This document shows, piece by piece, positions 14,948-23,410 of a stretch of 24,678 nt of DNA. How positions within the stretch are numbered: the first letter of the stretch is position 1; the number at the start of each line of letters is the position of its first letter. The notes below the pieces were generated by a model. The model saw nothing but the letters and a program-made list of their open reading frames with translations. It was not told the DNA's origin and did not search any database. The stretch covers positions 1 through 24,678 of the forward strand of contig JAPOXB010000103.1 of assembly GCA_026707335.1 (NCBI GenBank), written 5' to 3'. Made by a program: the position numbers and the translations under genes. The stretch comes from Chloroflexota bacterium. GTDB taxonomy: Bacteria > Chloroflexota > Dehalococcoidia > Bin125.

Positions 14948-14953
14948 ATTCTA
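14948..14953 (-). promoter_or_regulatory. Candidate -10 box for dnaN
   Basis: TAGAAT on the minus strand, 46 bp before the dnaN GTG. The -35 at 17 bp reads TCGTCG, which is poor. A GCCCCG/CGGGGC hairpin (14967-14982) lies across the spacer and -35 region. Confidence 0.3.
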
Positions 14954-15026
14954 TCCGACCATCCGGGCCCCGACGACGGGGCGAGCGCCGTTACGCAAAG
15001 CCGCGCGCGATTTGTGGTGGACAGTC

Positions 15027-15035
15027 TGTGGATAA
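15027..15035 (-). promoter_or_regulatory. Consensus DnaA box upstream of dnaN
   Basis: TTATCCACA on the minus strand is a perfect 9-mer DnaA box. A 7-of-9 copy on the plus strand, CTATCCACG, lies at 15042-15050 and overlaps the hemL stop. Both are in the short dnaN-hemL spacer, about 125 bp before dnaN. Two boxes suggest DnaA control of dnaN; they are too few to claim a full origin. Confidence 0.5.
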
Positions 15036-15041
15036 GCGGAA

Positions 15042-16364
15042 CTATCCACGGGCCGCGGCGGCGAAGCCCGCCCGCGCGACCTCGATCGTGCGGTCGATGG
15101 CGTCGTCGTCGTGGGCGAGGGAGACGAACATCGCCTCGAACGGGGATGGCGCGACATTGACCCCGCCGGCCAGGGCGGCGTGGAAGAAGCGGCCGAAGGC
15201 ATCCCTGTCGCAGGCGGCGGCCTGGTCGTAGTCGGACGGCGGGTCGGGGCGGAAGAAGCCGGTCAGGATGGAGCCCACGCGCGACACCGCGTAGGGCAGG
15301 CCGGCCTCGGCGGCGGCCGTCCGCAGGCCCAGCGCGAGGCGGGCCGCGCGCGCCTCCAAGCTCGCGTAGACGCCGGGGGCCGCGAGCGCGTCGAGTGTGG
15401 CGATGCCGGCCGCCATCGCCAGCGGATTGCCCGACAGCGTGCCGGCCTGGTAGACGGGCCCCTCGGGCGCGAGCTGGTCCATCAGCGCGGCCGGGCCGCC
15501 GACGGCCCCGACGGGCATGCCGCCGCCGATCACCTTGCCCAGGCAGGTGAGGTCGGGCGTGACGCCGTACAACTGCTGCGCGCCGCCGTGCGCGACGCGG
15601 AAGCCGCTGATCACCTCGTCGAAGATGAGCAGCGCGCCGATGTCGGAGGCGACCTCGCGCAGCCCGGCGAGGAAGCCCGGCGCCGGCGGCACGACGCCCA
15701 TGTTGGCCGCGACGGGCTCGACGATGATGGCGGCCAGGTCGCCGGCGTGGCGCTCGGCGGCGGCACGCACCGCGCCGAGGTCGTTGAACGGCGCCACGAT
15801 CGTCTCGGCGGCGTAGGCGGCGGGGACGCCGGCGGTGTCGGGCAGGGCCAGCGTCGCGACGCCCGAGCCCGCCTTGGCCAGCAGGCCGTCGGAGTGGCCG
15901 TGGTAGCAGCCGGCAAACTTGAGCAGCTTGGCCCGGCCGGTGATCCCGCGGGCCAGTCGGATGGCGGTCATCGTCGCTTCGGTGCCCGAGCTGACGAAGC
16001 GCACCCGCTCGATCGAGGGCACGGCGCGCGCGATGCGGCGGCCCAGCTCGGTCTCCCGCTCGGTGGGCGCGCCGTAGGCCGTGCCGCCGGCCGCCGCGTC
16101 GGTGATCGCCGCGACGACGCCGGGCGGCGCGTGCCCCAGGATCAGCGGCCCGTAGGCGCAGACGTAGTCGATGTAGCGCCGTCCGTCGACGTCGATGAGG
16201 TACGGGCCCTCGCCCCGCGCGATCACGGGCGGCTGCCCGCCCACGGCGCGGAAGGCCCGCACCGGGCTCGAGACGCCGCCCGGCAGGACGGTCCGCGCCT
16301 CGGCGAAGGCCGCCTGCGAGCGCGGTCCGGGCGTCGTGGACTGGCTGGGCGTCGGGTCGCTCAT
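15042..16364 (-). CDS. hemL: Glutamate-1-semialdehyde 2,1-aminomutase
   Basis: 440 residues, usual for HemL. This PLP enzyme moves the amino group of glutamate-1-semialdehyde to form 5-aminolevulinate, the second C5-pathway step after HemA. Visible features are the N-terminal VLPGGVSSPVRAF, RVRFVSSGTEATMTAIRLAR, KFAGCYHGHSDGLL, LIFDEVISGFR (binding the PLP ring), LGKVIGGGMPVGA with Schiff-base Lys277, and AGTLSGNPLAMAAG. ATG 16364 overlaps the HAD stop (ATGA). It is the last gene of the haem operon, and HemA, the producer of its unstable substrate, is in the same operon. No oddity in the catalytic core. Confidence 0.96.
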   Translation of the reverse strand: MSDPTPSQSTTPGPRSQAAFAEARTVLPGGVSSPVRAFRAVGGQPPVIARGEGPYLIDVDGRRYIDYVCAYGPLILGHAPPGVVAAITDAAAGGTAYGAPTERETELGRRIARAVPSIERVRFVSSGTEATMTAIRLARGITGRAKLLKFAGCYHGHSDGLLAKAGSGVATLALPDTAGVPAAYAAETIVAPFNDLGAVRAAAERHAGDLAAIIVEPVAANMGVVPPAPGFLAGLREVASDIGALLIFDEVISGFRVAHGGAQQLYGVTPDLTCLGKVIGGGMPVGAVGGPAALMDQLAPEGPVYQAGTLSGNPLAMAAGIATLDALAAPGVYASLEARAARLALGLRTAAAEAGLPYAVSRVGSILTGFFRPDPPSDYDQAAACDRDAFGRFFHAALAGGVNVAPSPFEAMFVSLAHDDDAIDRTIEVARAGFAAAARG

Positions 16365-17215
16365 GCGCTGCGCGCTCCAATCACATCGAGCAGGCCGCGC
16401 AGGTCGGGGGCGCGCCAGGTGGGCTCGTAGTGCAGATGCTTCTCGCGGTCGGCGTCTTCGTAGCGGCGCACCCAGTAGACGCCCATGCCGGCGGCGCGCG
16501 CGCCCGTCACGTCGGAGTGGGGGCTGTCGCCGACGTACAGCACCTGCCGCGCCTCGACGCCGGCCCAGGCGCGCACGGCCTCGAAGAAGGGGCGGCGCGG
16601 CTTGTACGAGCGCACTCCCTCGGACGAGATCACGGCATCGACGAGGCCGCGGATGCCGGACCGATCCAGGGCGGGGTCGAGGTGCGCATCGTCGGCGTTG
16701 CTGGCGACGACGATCTTCAGGCCGCGGCCGCGCGGCGCCGCGTCGCGCAGCGCCGCGATGACCTCCGCGACCTCCGGGTAGGGCTGCGCCCGGCCCAGCA
16801 GGTCGAAGAGGAAGCCCGTCGCCTCGACGGGTGGGAGGCCCTCGACGGCGGTCTCGCGGAAGGCGTGCGCGAAGTGCGTCGTCCACGATTCGGCGAAGGA
16901 GACGAAGGGCGGTTCCGGCCCGGCGAGCGGGCGGTCGGGGTCGCGGCCGTGCCGCTTGGCGAGTTCCCGCGCGTGCTCCGTCCAGGCGGCCCAGACGGCC
17001 TCGCCGCTGGCGTGCGTCACGCCGCGATCGCGCAGCAGCCCCTCGACGGCGGGCGCGAAGCTGCGCTCGTCGAAGTCGAGCAGCGTGCCGTAGCAGTCGA
17101 GCGCGACGACGCGGATGTCGTCGGGCCGGGGATGCGGCGGCGCGGGCGGCAGCCCGTTGGACTGCGCCGCCGACGGCGCCGCGGCGCCGGGGGACTCTAC
17201 GGTTCGCGCAGCCAC
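16361..17215 (-). CDS. HAD-superfamily hydrolase (subfamily IA, haloacid dehalogenase-like)
   Basis: 284 residues. GTG 17215 lies inside hemB (19-nt overlap) and has AAGGAGGT about 6 nt upstream, one of the best ribosome binding sites in the window. The first ~33 residues are a Pro/Ala-rich tail. Motif I is ALDCYGTLLD with nucleophile Asp40; motif II is VVASNAD; motif III is the Lys of SYKPRRPFF; motif IV is YVGDSPHSDVTGARAAGM. The second acidic residue of motif I is Tyr (DxY), as in haloacid dehalogenases; phosphatases usually have Asp there. Many DxY HADs are still unassigned. Its place between hemB and hemL suggests housekeeping of a pathway side product; that is inference. Confidence 0.85.
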   Translation of the reverse strand: MAARTVESPGAAAPSAAQSNGLPPAPPHPRPDDIRVVALDCYGTLLDFDERSFAPAVEGLLRDRGVTHASGEAVWAAWTEHARELAKRHGRDPDRPLAGPEPPFVSFAESWTTHFAHAFRETAVEGLPPVEATGFLFDLLGRAQPYPEVAEVIAALRDAAPRGRGLKIVVASNADDAHLDPALDRSGIRGLVDAVISSEGVRSYKPRRPFFEAVRAWAGVEARQVLYVGDSPHSDVTGARAAGMGVYWVRRYEDADREKHLHYEPTWRAPDLRGLLDVIGARSA

Positions 17216-18234
17216 CGGGCGACCTCCTTGGCGTGGTAGCTGATGATCAGGTCGGCGCCGGCACGGCGGATGCCGGTCAGCGTCTCCAGGGTGACGGCCC
17301 GCTCGTCGAGCCAGCCGTTGGCCGCGGCCGCCTTGATCATGGCGTACTCGCCGCTGACGTTGTATGCGACGACCGGCAGATCGGTGCGATCGCGGGCGGC
17401 GCGGATCAGGTCGAGGTAGGCGAGCGCCGGCTTGACCATCACCAGGTCCGCCCCCTCCTCGATGTCGAGGTCGATCTCGCGCATCGCCTCGCGGGCGTTG
17501 GCGGGGTCCATCTGGTAGCTGCGCCGGTCGCCGAAGGCCGGGGCGGAGTCGGCCGCCTCGCGGAAGGGCCCGTAGAAGGCCGAGGCGAACTTGGCCGCGT
17601 AGGCCAGCACCGGGGTCTCCGCGAAGCCTTCCTCGTCGAGCAGGGCGCGGATCGCGCCGACGCGGCCGTCCATCATGTCGCTCGGCGCGACGATGTCGGC
17701 CCCGGCCTGGGCGTGGCTGAGCGCCGTCCGCGCGATCAACTCCACGCTGGGGTCGTTGAGAACGTCGCCGGCGGGCCCGATCAGGCCGCAGTGGCCGTGG
17801 TCGGTGTACTCGCACAGGCAGACGTCGGTGATCACGACGAGGTCCGGGTCGGCGTCCTTCAGCGTCGCCACGGCGCGCTGCACGACGCCGTCGCCGGCGT
17901 AGGCCTGGCTGCCCTCGGCGTCCTTGCTCGACGGCAGCCCGAAGAGCAGCACGGCCGGCACGCCCAGCGCGCGCAACTCGGCCGCCTGCGCGGGCAGGGC
18001 GTCGGTCGAGAGCTGGTACTGCCCGGGCATCGGCGCGATGGGCTCGCGCACGCCGCGCCCCTCGGCGACGAACAGCGGGTAGATGAACTGCGACGGGTCC
18101 AGCGTCGTCTCGCGCAGCATGCGTCGCAGGGCGGCCGTGCGGCGCAGCCGCCGGGGGCGGGGGCGCAGCCCCGCATCGGCGCGCGCCGGGGCGGACGCCC
18201 CCTCAGGCATGAGCGGAGGCGTGAGCGTAGTCAT
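17197..18234 (-). CDS. hemB: Porphobilinogen synthase (5-aminolevulinate dehydratase)
   Basis: 345 residues. Joins two 5-aminolevulinate molecules into porphobilinogen. The first ~30 residues are a Pro/Arg-rich extension. The enzyme core has the zinc site DVCLCEYTDHGHCG (C139, C141, C149) and both Schiff-base lysines, K215 in YAAKFASAFYGPFR and K268 in VMVKPALAYLD. The three cysteines mark it as a zinc-dependent form, not the Asp-rich magnesium form. ATG 18234 has GGGAG ~10 nt upstream and lies 31 nt inside the preceding gene, so translation is probably coupled. Confidence 0.97.
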   Translation of the reverse strand: MTTLTPPLMPEGASAPARADAGLRPRPRRLRRTAALRRMLRETTLDPSQFIYPLFVAEGRGVREPIAPMPGQYQLSTDALPAQAAELRALGVPAVLLFGLPSSKDAEGSQAYAGDGVVQRAVATLKDADPDLVVITDVCLCEYTDHGHCGLIGPAGDVLNDPSVELIARTALSHAQAGADIVAPSDMMDGRVGAIRALLDEEGFAETPVLAYAAKFASAFYGPFREAADSAPAFGDRRSYQMDPANAREAMREIDLDIEEGADLVMVKPALAYLDLIRAARDRTDLPVVAYNVSGEYAMIKAAAANGWLDERAVTLETLTGIRRAGADLIISYHAKEVARWLREP

Positions 18235-19777
18235 GATCGGTCTCCCTTCCCGCGTGCTCCAGCAGGGCGGCCATCAGGCCGGGGATCGTGTGTTCGCGCG
18301 CCACGACGTCGACGCGGAGGCCGGCTTCGGTCGCCGTCCGGGCGGTGATCGGCCCGATGCAGGCGATGGTGACCTCGCGCAGCAACTCGGCGCGGCCGCC
18401 GAGCAGGTCGAGGCAGCCGCGCACGGTCGACGAGGCGGTGAAGGTCGCGATGTCGATCTCGCCGGCCTCGATCCGGGCCACGACGGCCGGGTCCGGCTCG
18501 GCGGGGCGGCGGCTCTCGTAGACGGGCAGGTCCTCGACCTCGGCTCCGGCCGCGCGCAGCCGCGACGGCAGCACGTCGCGCGAGCCCGCCGCGCGCGGCA
18601 GCAGCACCCGCTCGCCGGCCGCGATGCGCGGCTCCAGCGCGTCCGCCAGCGCCTCGGCGACGAAGCGATCCGGCACGACGTCGGCGCGCAGGCCGAGCGC
18701 GTCCAGCGCCTCGGCCGTGGCCGGCCCGATCGCCGCCAGCCGCACGCCGCCGAAGGCGCGCGCGTCGAGGCCGGCGGCCTCCAGCGCCCGCCGGAAGGCG
18801 GCGACGCCGTTGGCGCTCGTGAAGACGGCCCAGTCGTAGCGGCCGTCGGACAGCCGCCCGGCGGCGGCGACGGCGGGGGCCGGGTCGCAGGGGACTATCT
18901 CGATGGCGGGGAACTCGATCGGCTCCGCGCCGGCCTCGCGCAGGGCGCGCGACAGCGTACTGGCCTGCGCCCGGGTGCGCGTCACGAGCACCCGCTTGCC
19001 GAACAGCGGGCGGCCGTCGTACCAGCGCAGGCGATCGCGCAGCGCCGCCACCTGCCCCACGACGATCACCGCCGGCGGGACGAGCGCCGCGGCCTCGGCG
19101 GCGGCGGCCAACTCCGCCAGCGGCGCGGCGACCGTGCGCTGCCGCGGCGTCGCGCCCCACTCGATGGCGGCCGCCGGCGTGGCGGGGTCGCGGCCCTCGG
19201 CGATGAGCCGGGCGGCGATCCCGGCCAGCGCGCGCCGCCCCATCAGGAAGACGAGCGTGTCGACGCCCGTCGCGAGCGCCGCCCAATCGATCCGCGAGGC
19301 CGGTTTGCCCGGCGCCTCGTGCCCGGTGACGACGGCGAAGGAGGAGGCCGCGTCGCGATGGGTGATCGGGATGCCGGCGTATGCCGGCACGGCGACGGCG
19401 GAGGTGATCCCCGGCACGACGTCGAAGTCCACGCCGGCCGCGACCAGGTCGTCGGCCTCCTCGCCGCCGCGGCCGAAGACGAAGGGGTCGCCGCCTTTGA
19501 GCCGCACGACCCGCTTGCCCGCGCGGGCCCGATCGACGAGCAGGCGGCCGATCTCGTCCTGGGCGACGGCGTGCTCGGACGGCGCCTTGCCCACGTAGAT
19601 GCGCTCGGCCGCGGCGGGCGCCTCGGCGAGCAGGGCCGGGTGGGCCAGCCGGTCGTAGACGACGACGTCGGCGCGGCGCAGCCGCTCGCGCCCGGCGACG
19701 GTGATCAGGCCGGGGTCGCCGGGGCCGGCGCCGACCAGGCTCACGCTGCCGCTCGCCTCGGCGCTCGCGCGGTTCAT
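18203..19777 (-). CDS. cobA-hemD: Fused uroporphyrinogen-III C-methyltransferase / uroporphyrinogen-III synthase
   Basis: 524 residues with two enzymes in line. Residues ~10-255 are the SAM-dependent methyltransferase (CobA/SUMT), which makes precorrin-2 from uroporphyrinogen III: VGAGPGDPGLIT (15-26), RLKGGDPFVFGRGGEE (92-107) and GITSAVAVPAYAGIP. Residues ~265-515 are HemD, which closes and flips ring D of hydroxymethylbilane: VLVTRTRAQ, FTSANGV, IGPATAEAL, FTASSTVRG, IGPITARTA. The fusion puts the branch point to sirohaem and cobalamin on the same chain that makes the common precursor. ATG overlaps the hemC stop (ATGA). The C-terminal His/Ala tail is not conserved. CobA-HemD fusions are known in several phyla. 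Confidence 0.95.
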   Translation of the reverse strand: MNRASAEASGSVSLVGAGPGDPGLITVAGRERLRRADVVVYDRLAHPALLAEAPAAAERIYVGKAPSEHAVAQDEIGRLLVDRARAGKRVVRLKGGDPFVFGRGGEEADDLVAAGVDFDVVPGITSAVAVPAYAGIPITHRDAASSFAVVTGHEAPGKPASRIDWAALATGVDTLVFLMGRRALAGIAARLIAEGRDPATPAAAIEWGATPRQRTVAAPLAELAAAAEAAALVPPAVIVVGQVAALRDRLRWYDGRPLFGKRVLVTRTRAQASTLSRALREAGAEPIEFPAIEIVPCDPAPAVAAAGRLSDGRYDWAVFTSANGVAAFRRALEAAGLDARAFGGVRLAAIGPATAEALDALGLRADVVPDRFVAEALADALEPRIAAGERVLLPRAAGSRDVLPSRLRAAGAEVEDLPVYESRRPAEPDPAVVARIEAGEIDIATFTASSTVRGCLDLLGGRAELLREVTIACIGPITARTATEAGLRVDVVAREHTIPGLMAALLEHAGRETDHDYAHASAHA

Positions 19778-20679
19778 GGGACCGGCTCGGGCAGGAATTC
19801 GCGCGCGCCGCGGGCGAGCAGCCGCTCGGCGGCGCGACGGCCGACGGTCTCCGGGTCGTCGGCCGGGCCCGACTCCTGCACGGCGATCACCCGCTCGCCG
19901 GTGACCTCGATCGCGCGCGCGAGCAGCACCACCTCCCCCGCGCGCAGCCGCGCCAGCCCGCCGATCGGCACGGCGCAGCCGGCGCCGAGACCACGCAGCA
20001 GGGCGCGCTCGGCGTGCAGCGCGGCGCCGGTGGGCGGGTGGTCGATCGCCGACAGGGCGTCGCGGGCGCGGGCGTCGTCGTCGCGGATCTGCAGCGCGAT
20101 GACTCCCTGCCCGGGCGCGGGCAGCATCACGTCGATGGCCAGCAGCTCGCCCGCGACCTCCGTCCGGCCCAGCCGCTCCAGGCCCGCCGCCGCCAGGATC
20201 AGCGCGTCGTAGTCGCCGGCGGAGAGCTTGCGCAGCCGCGTATCGACGTTGCCGCGGATGTCCGCCGGCGCCACGTCGGGCCGGGCCGCGAGCAGTTGCG
20301 CGGCGCGGCGTCGGCTGCCCGTGCCCACGCGCGCCCCGGACGGCAGCCCGGCCAGGGTCGCGCCGACCAGGGCGTCGCGCACGTCGCCGCGGGGCAGCGT
20401 GGCGGCGATCGCCGTGCCGGGCAGCAACTCGCCGGGCACATCCTTGGCGCTGTGCACCGCGACGTCGATGCGGCCCTCCAGCAGCGCCTCCTCGAGGCGC
20501 CGCACGAAGACGCCCTGCCCGCCGATGGCCAGCAACGACGCGCCGGCGTCCCGATCGCCCTGCGTGCGCACGACGACCGGGGTCGATTCGATGCCGCGCC
20601 CGGCCAGCGCCCGCGCGACCGCGTCGGTCTGGCGGCGGGCGAGCGCGCTGCCGCGCGTGCCCAGTCGCAGCGAGGCCAC
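19774..20679 (-). CDS. hemC: Hydroxymethylbilane synthase (porphobilinogen deaminase)
   Basis: 301 residues, the usual size. Polymerises four porphobilinogens into hydroxymethylbilane on a dipyrromethane cofactor. Visible are the start LRLGTRGSALARRQ, the active-site VAVHSAKDVPGEL, GTGSRRRAAQL, RGNVDTRLRKL, and the cofactor-binding Cys235 in GLGAGCAVPIGG. GTG 20679 begins 1 nt after the hemA stop, so the two are likely coupled. No missing key residue. Confidence 0.97.
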   Translation of the reverse strand: MASLRLGTRGSALARRQTDAVARALAGRGIESTPVVVRTQGDRDAGASLLAIGGQGVFVRRLEEALLEGRIDVAVHSAKDVPGELLPGTAIAATLPRGDVRDALVGATLAGLPSGARVGTGSRRRAAQLLAARPDVAPADIRGNVDTRLRKLSAGDYDALILAAAGLERLGRTEVAGELLAIDVMLPAPGQGVIALQIRDDDARARDALSAIDHPPTGAALHAERALLRGLGAGCAVPIGGLARLRAGEVVLLARAIEVTGERVIAVQESGPADDPETVGRRAAERLLARGAREFLPEPVP

Positions 20680-20680
20680 G

Positions 20681-21931
20681 TCAGTCGTCCTCGACGCCGA
20701 AGACGCGCCGCAGGAACTCGGCCGCGGACTCCGTGTCGTCGGCGTCGCGCAGGTAGTGGATCGGGTCGTGCAGCAGCTTCTTGACGATCGCGGCGCTCAT
20801 CTTGTCGAGCTTGTCGCGGCCGGCGTCGTCGAGCCGCAGGTCGCGCGCCGTCCGATCGACCTCGGCCGCCCGCACGACGGCCGCCCGCTCCACGATGGCC
20901 TTGATGGTGGGGGCGGCGCGGCGCCCCTCGAGCCAGGCGGCGTACTCGTCGGCGGCGTCCGCGACGATCGTGCGGACCTCGCCGGCCGCCTGCTGGCGTC
21001 GCAGCAGGTTGGCCGCCGAGACGCCCTGCAGGTCATCGAGGTCGAAGACGCGCACGTCGTCGAACTCGCGGATGGCGGGGTCGACGTCGCGCGGGACCGC
21101 GACGTCGATGAACGTGCGGGGGGCGACGCGGATCGCGCGCGCCCGTTCGATCAGCGGCGGCTCGATGAGGAAGCCGGGCGCGCTGCTCGACGTGATGATG
21201 AGGTCGGCCGCCGCGATCGCCTCGGCCAGGCGGTCGAAAGGGACCACGCCGGCGCCCAGGTACTCGGCCAGGCCCTCGGCCCGCTCGCGCGTGCGGCTGG
21301 TGACGGTGAGGTGCTGGATGCCGCGGTCGCGCAGGGCGCGGGCGGCGAGCATCCCGGCCGCGCCCGCCCCCACGACCAGCGCGCGGCAGTAGGGCAGCGC
21401 CGGCACGTGCTCGCGCGCCAGGTCGACGGCGGCGCTGCTGACGGAGACCGCGTAGCGCCCGATAGGCGTTTCGGTGCGGGCGCGCTTGCCGGTGCGCAGA
21501 GCCTCGTGCAGCAGCCGCGCCAGCGCCGCGTCGAGCGAGCGCGCCTCGGCAGCGTCGCTGAGCGCCTCGCGCACCTGGCCCAGGATCTGCCCCTCGCCCA
21601 GCACCTGGGAATCGACGCCCGAGGCGACGCTGAACAGGTGCCGCGGCACCTCCTCCCCTTGCAGGCAGTAGTAGTCGGGGATGTCGCAGGCGAAGTCCAG
21701 CCCCTTGAAGTCGGCCAGGTGCTCCATCAGCTCGGCGGGCGGCGTCTCGCTCGCCCGATGGCCGGTGTGCACGTAGACCTCGGTGCGGTTGCAGGTCGAG
21801 AGCACGACGCCGTTGCCGTACAACTCGCGGTAGCGCCGCAGGAGCTGCGGCACCTCCTCGCGCTGTAGGGCGACCCGCTCGCGCTCCTCGATCTTGGCCG
21901 TGCGATGGCTCACGCCGGCGGCGATCAGCAT
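20681..21931 (-). CDS. hemA: Glutamyl-tRNA reductase
   Basis: 416 residues. Reduces glutamyl-tRNA(Glu) to glutamate-1-semialdehyde with NADPH, the committed step of C5-route tetrapyrrole synthesis; this tells us the organism does not rely on the ALA-synthase route. The catalytic Cys47 is in STCNRTEVY. Others: GVSHRTA near the start, SVASGVDSQVLGEGQI, the NADPH site VVGAGAAGMLAARAL, and IDVAVPRDVDP. The C-terminal helical dimerisation region is complete. ATG overlaps the siroheme gene stop by 7 nt. Feedback by haem commonly acts on this enzyme; no sequence here proves it. Confidence 0.97.
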   Translation of the reverse strand: MLIAAGVSHRTAKIEERERVALQREEVPQLLRRYRELYGNGVVLSTCNRTEVYVHTGHRASETPPAELMEHLADFKGLDFACDIPDYYCLQGEEVPRHLFSVASGVDSQVLGEGQILGQVREALSDAAEARSLDAALARLLHEALRTGKRARTETPIGRYAVSVSSAAVDLAREHVPALPYCRALVVGAGAAGMLAARALRDRGIQHLTVTSRTRERAEGLAEYLGAGVVPFDRLAEAIAAADLIITSSSAPGFLIEPPLIERARAIRVAPRTFIDVAVPRDVDPAIREFDDVRVFDLDDLQGVSAANLLRRQQAAGEVRTIVADAADEYAAWLEGRRAAPTIKAIVERAAVVRAAEVDRTARDLRLDDAGRDKLDKMSAAIVKKLLHDPIHYLRDADDTESAAEFLRRVFGVEDD

Positions 21932-22647
21932 CCGCCCGCCCCCCCTCCGGCGACGGCCGCCTCTCGATCGGCGCCCTGATCGATGAAGTCGTCGGGCGGC
22001 GGCGCCGTCAGCGGCGCGCCCAGCCGGGCCAGCAGCAGCGCCTTGGCCTGCCCCGTGCGGCGCTGCGCCAGCAGAGCGCGCAGGTTCCCGTCGATCGCGC
22101 GCTGCCAGGTCTCCTGGCTGATCTGCGGTAGCAGGCCCCGCGCCTTGAGGTCGGCGCGCACCTCGGCCACGAGTTCGGCCAGCGGCACGAAGTCCTCGCT
22201 GAAGTAGTCGCTCAGCTCCTCCCGCACGCGGCGCGCCATGGCGGGGCTGCCGCCGCCGGTGGAGATGGCGATGGTGATCGGGCCCTGCCGCACGACCGAC
22301 GGCAGGATGTAGTCGCAGTTGGCCGGGTCGTCGGCGGCGTTGACCCAGATGCCGCGCCGCCGTCCCTCGGCCCGGATCGCGGCGTTGGCCGAGCGGTCGT
22401 CGGTGGCGATGAAGACCATCTCGAAGCCGGCCATGTCGCCCTCGGCGTAGGCGCGGGGGATGTGGGCGATGCGGCCCGCGTCGGCCTGCTCTCGCAGCCC
22501 CTCGGCGAGCTCGGGGCTGATCACGGTGACGTTCGCCGCCTCCGCGCGCAGCAGCACGGTCGTCTTCTCCAGCCCCACGGCGCCGCCGCCGATGACCAGG
22601 ATCGGCCGCTCGCGCACGTCGACGAAGATCGGGAAGTAGGGGCCCAT
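21925..22647 (-). CDS. Precorrin-2 dehydrogenase / sirohydrochlorin ferrochelatase-type protein (CysG N-terminal/Met8-like)
   Basis: 240 residues. Oxidises precorrin-2 with NAD to sirohydrochlorin and, in some relatives, inserts iron to give sirohaem. Visible are PYFPIFVDV, the NAD site VIGGGAVGLEKT, VFIATDD, NAADDPANCDYILPS (catalytic Asp region) and STGGGSPAMARRVR. The C-terminal helical part is longer than in minimal homologues and ends in a Gly/Ala-rich tail. Its substrate is made by the CobA part of the fusion in the same operon. ATG 22647 overlaps the regulator stop (TGATG) behind GGGGGAG; a TTG one codon earlier is less likely. Whether it also chelates iron cannot be told here. Confidence 0.9.
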   Translation of the reverse strand: MGPYFPIFVDVRERPILVIGGGAVGLEKTTVLLRAEAANVTVISPELAEGLREQADAGRIAHIPRAYAEGDMAGFEMVFIATDDRSANAAIRAEGRRRGIWVNAADDPANCDYILPSVVRQGPITIAISTGGGSPAMARRVREELSDYFSEDFVPLAELVAEVRADLKARGLLPQISQETWQRAIDGNLRALLAQRRTGQAKALLLARLGAPLTAPPPDDFIDQGADREAAVAGGGAGGC

Positions 22648-23297
22648 CAAGCCTCTCCCCCCGAGTCGGACTCGTAGGCCGAGGTCAGGCCCACCAGCAG
22701 TTGGTCTTCGAGCACGGCGACCCGCTCCCAGAGGCCGGCCGTGGCGTCGGGGCTGAGGCCGCGGTTGACGCCGTAGGCGCGCACGGCCTCGTCCATGCCG
22801 CGGCGGAAGTAGGCGAAGGCCGAAACGGCGTCGGTCAGGCGCACGCCCTCGCCTTGCAGCACGACGGCGTAGCGGCGTCCCAGGGCGCCGCCCTGCTCCT
22901 CCAGCGCGTCGCGGCCGGCGTCGCCGGACAGGTAGCGCTCGACCAGCGCCACCGTCTGGCGGCCCAGCTGCGCGAGCTGCGAGCGGCCCGTGTCGGAGAT
23001 GCCGTCGAGCCAGCCGCGCTGGGCGGCGTCGGCCTCGCGCAGGCGGGCGCGGATGCGGTCCACGGCGTCGCCGTCGAAATCGGCCCCGGCCGCCAAGTCC
23101 TCGCCGGCCGCGTCGATGATGCGGCGCAGCCCGGCCGCGGCGAAGCGCCGGTGTCCGCCCGGCGTGCGGAAGGTCTGCACCAGGCCGGCGTCGGCCCAGC
23201 GCCGCAGGGTCGATTCGTTCACGCCCAGGTAGCGGCTGGCCTCACCGAGACCGAGCCACTCGGGCTCCGGGCGTCGCTGGCCCTGGAAGGTCGCCAC
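22647..23297 (-). CDS. MerR/BldC-type helix-turn-helix regulator of the tetrapyrrole operon
   Basis: 216 residues from GTG 23297 (GCGGGG about 5 nt upstream). A TTG at 23363 would add 22 Arg-rich residues and has no ribosome binding site. The N-terminus has a short MerR-like winged helix: LGLGEASRYLGVNESTLRRW, then TPGGHRRF, the wing typical of the excisionase/BldC group. The C-terminal ~140 residues are all helical, with YLSGDAGRDALEEQGGALGR and VSAFAYFRRGMDEAVRAYG, like the RsbRD-type N-terminal sensor domain. I infer a regulator that senses a signal through this helical domain and controls its own operon. The link to haem or iron is a guess from position. Confidence 0.78.
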   Translation of the reverse strand: MATFQGQRRPEPEWLGLGEASRYLGVNESTLRRWADAGLVQTFRTPGGHRRFAAAGLRRIIDAAGEDLAAGADFDGDAVDRIRARLREADAAQRGWLDGISDTGRSQLAQLGRQTVALVERYLSGDAGRDALEEQGGALGRRYAVVLQGEGVRLTDAVSAFAYFRRGMDEAVRAYGVNRGLSPDATAGLWERVAVLEDQLLVGLTSAYESDSGGEA

Positions 23298-23381
23298 CAG
23301 ACCCCGCTCTCGCCGCGCCGGACGTCCATGCCCGTTGGCATGAATGTCCCTAAATCTGCGCAAAGCTGCGCGAACACGGGA

Positions 23382-23410
23382 ATTCTATGGATTCCGGGTC
23401 GGTTGGACAA
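23382..23410 (-). promoter_or_regulatory. Sigma-70-type promoter of the tetrapyrrole operon
   Basis: Minus strand TTGTCC (23410-23405), exactly 17 bp, then TAGAAT (23387-23382). Expected start near 23375, about 78 nt before the GTG at 23297. It is the only good promoter before a run of eight genes with overlaps or gaps of at most 1 nt, so it probably drives the operon. Confidence 0.6.

Noticed and set aside
14903..15041. Complete replication origin
   Set aside because: Only one perfect and one weak DnaA box, no AT-rich unwinding region and no dnaA gene.
15111..16430. 439-codon plus-strand frame opposite hemL
   Set aside because: Antisense of HemL; no domain and a Gly/Arg/Asp-rich composition.
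18083..20212. 709-codon plus-strand frame across the haem genes
   Set aside because: Shadow of hemB, cobA-hemD and hemC, all with full catalytic motifs on the minus strand.
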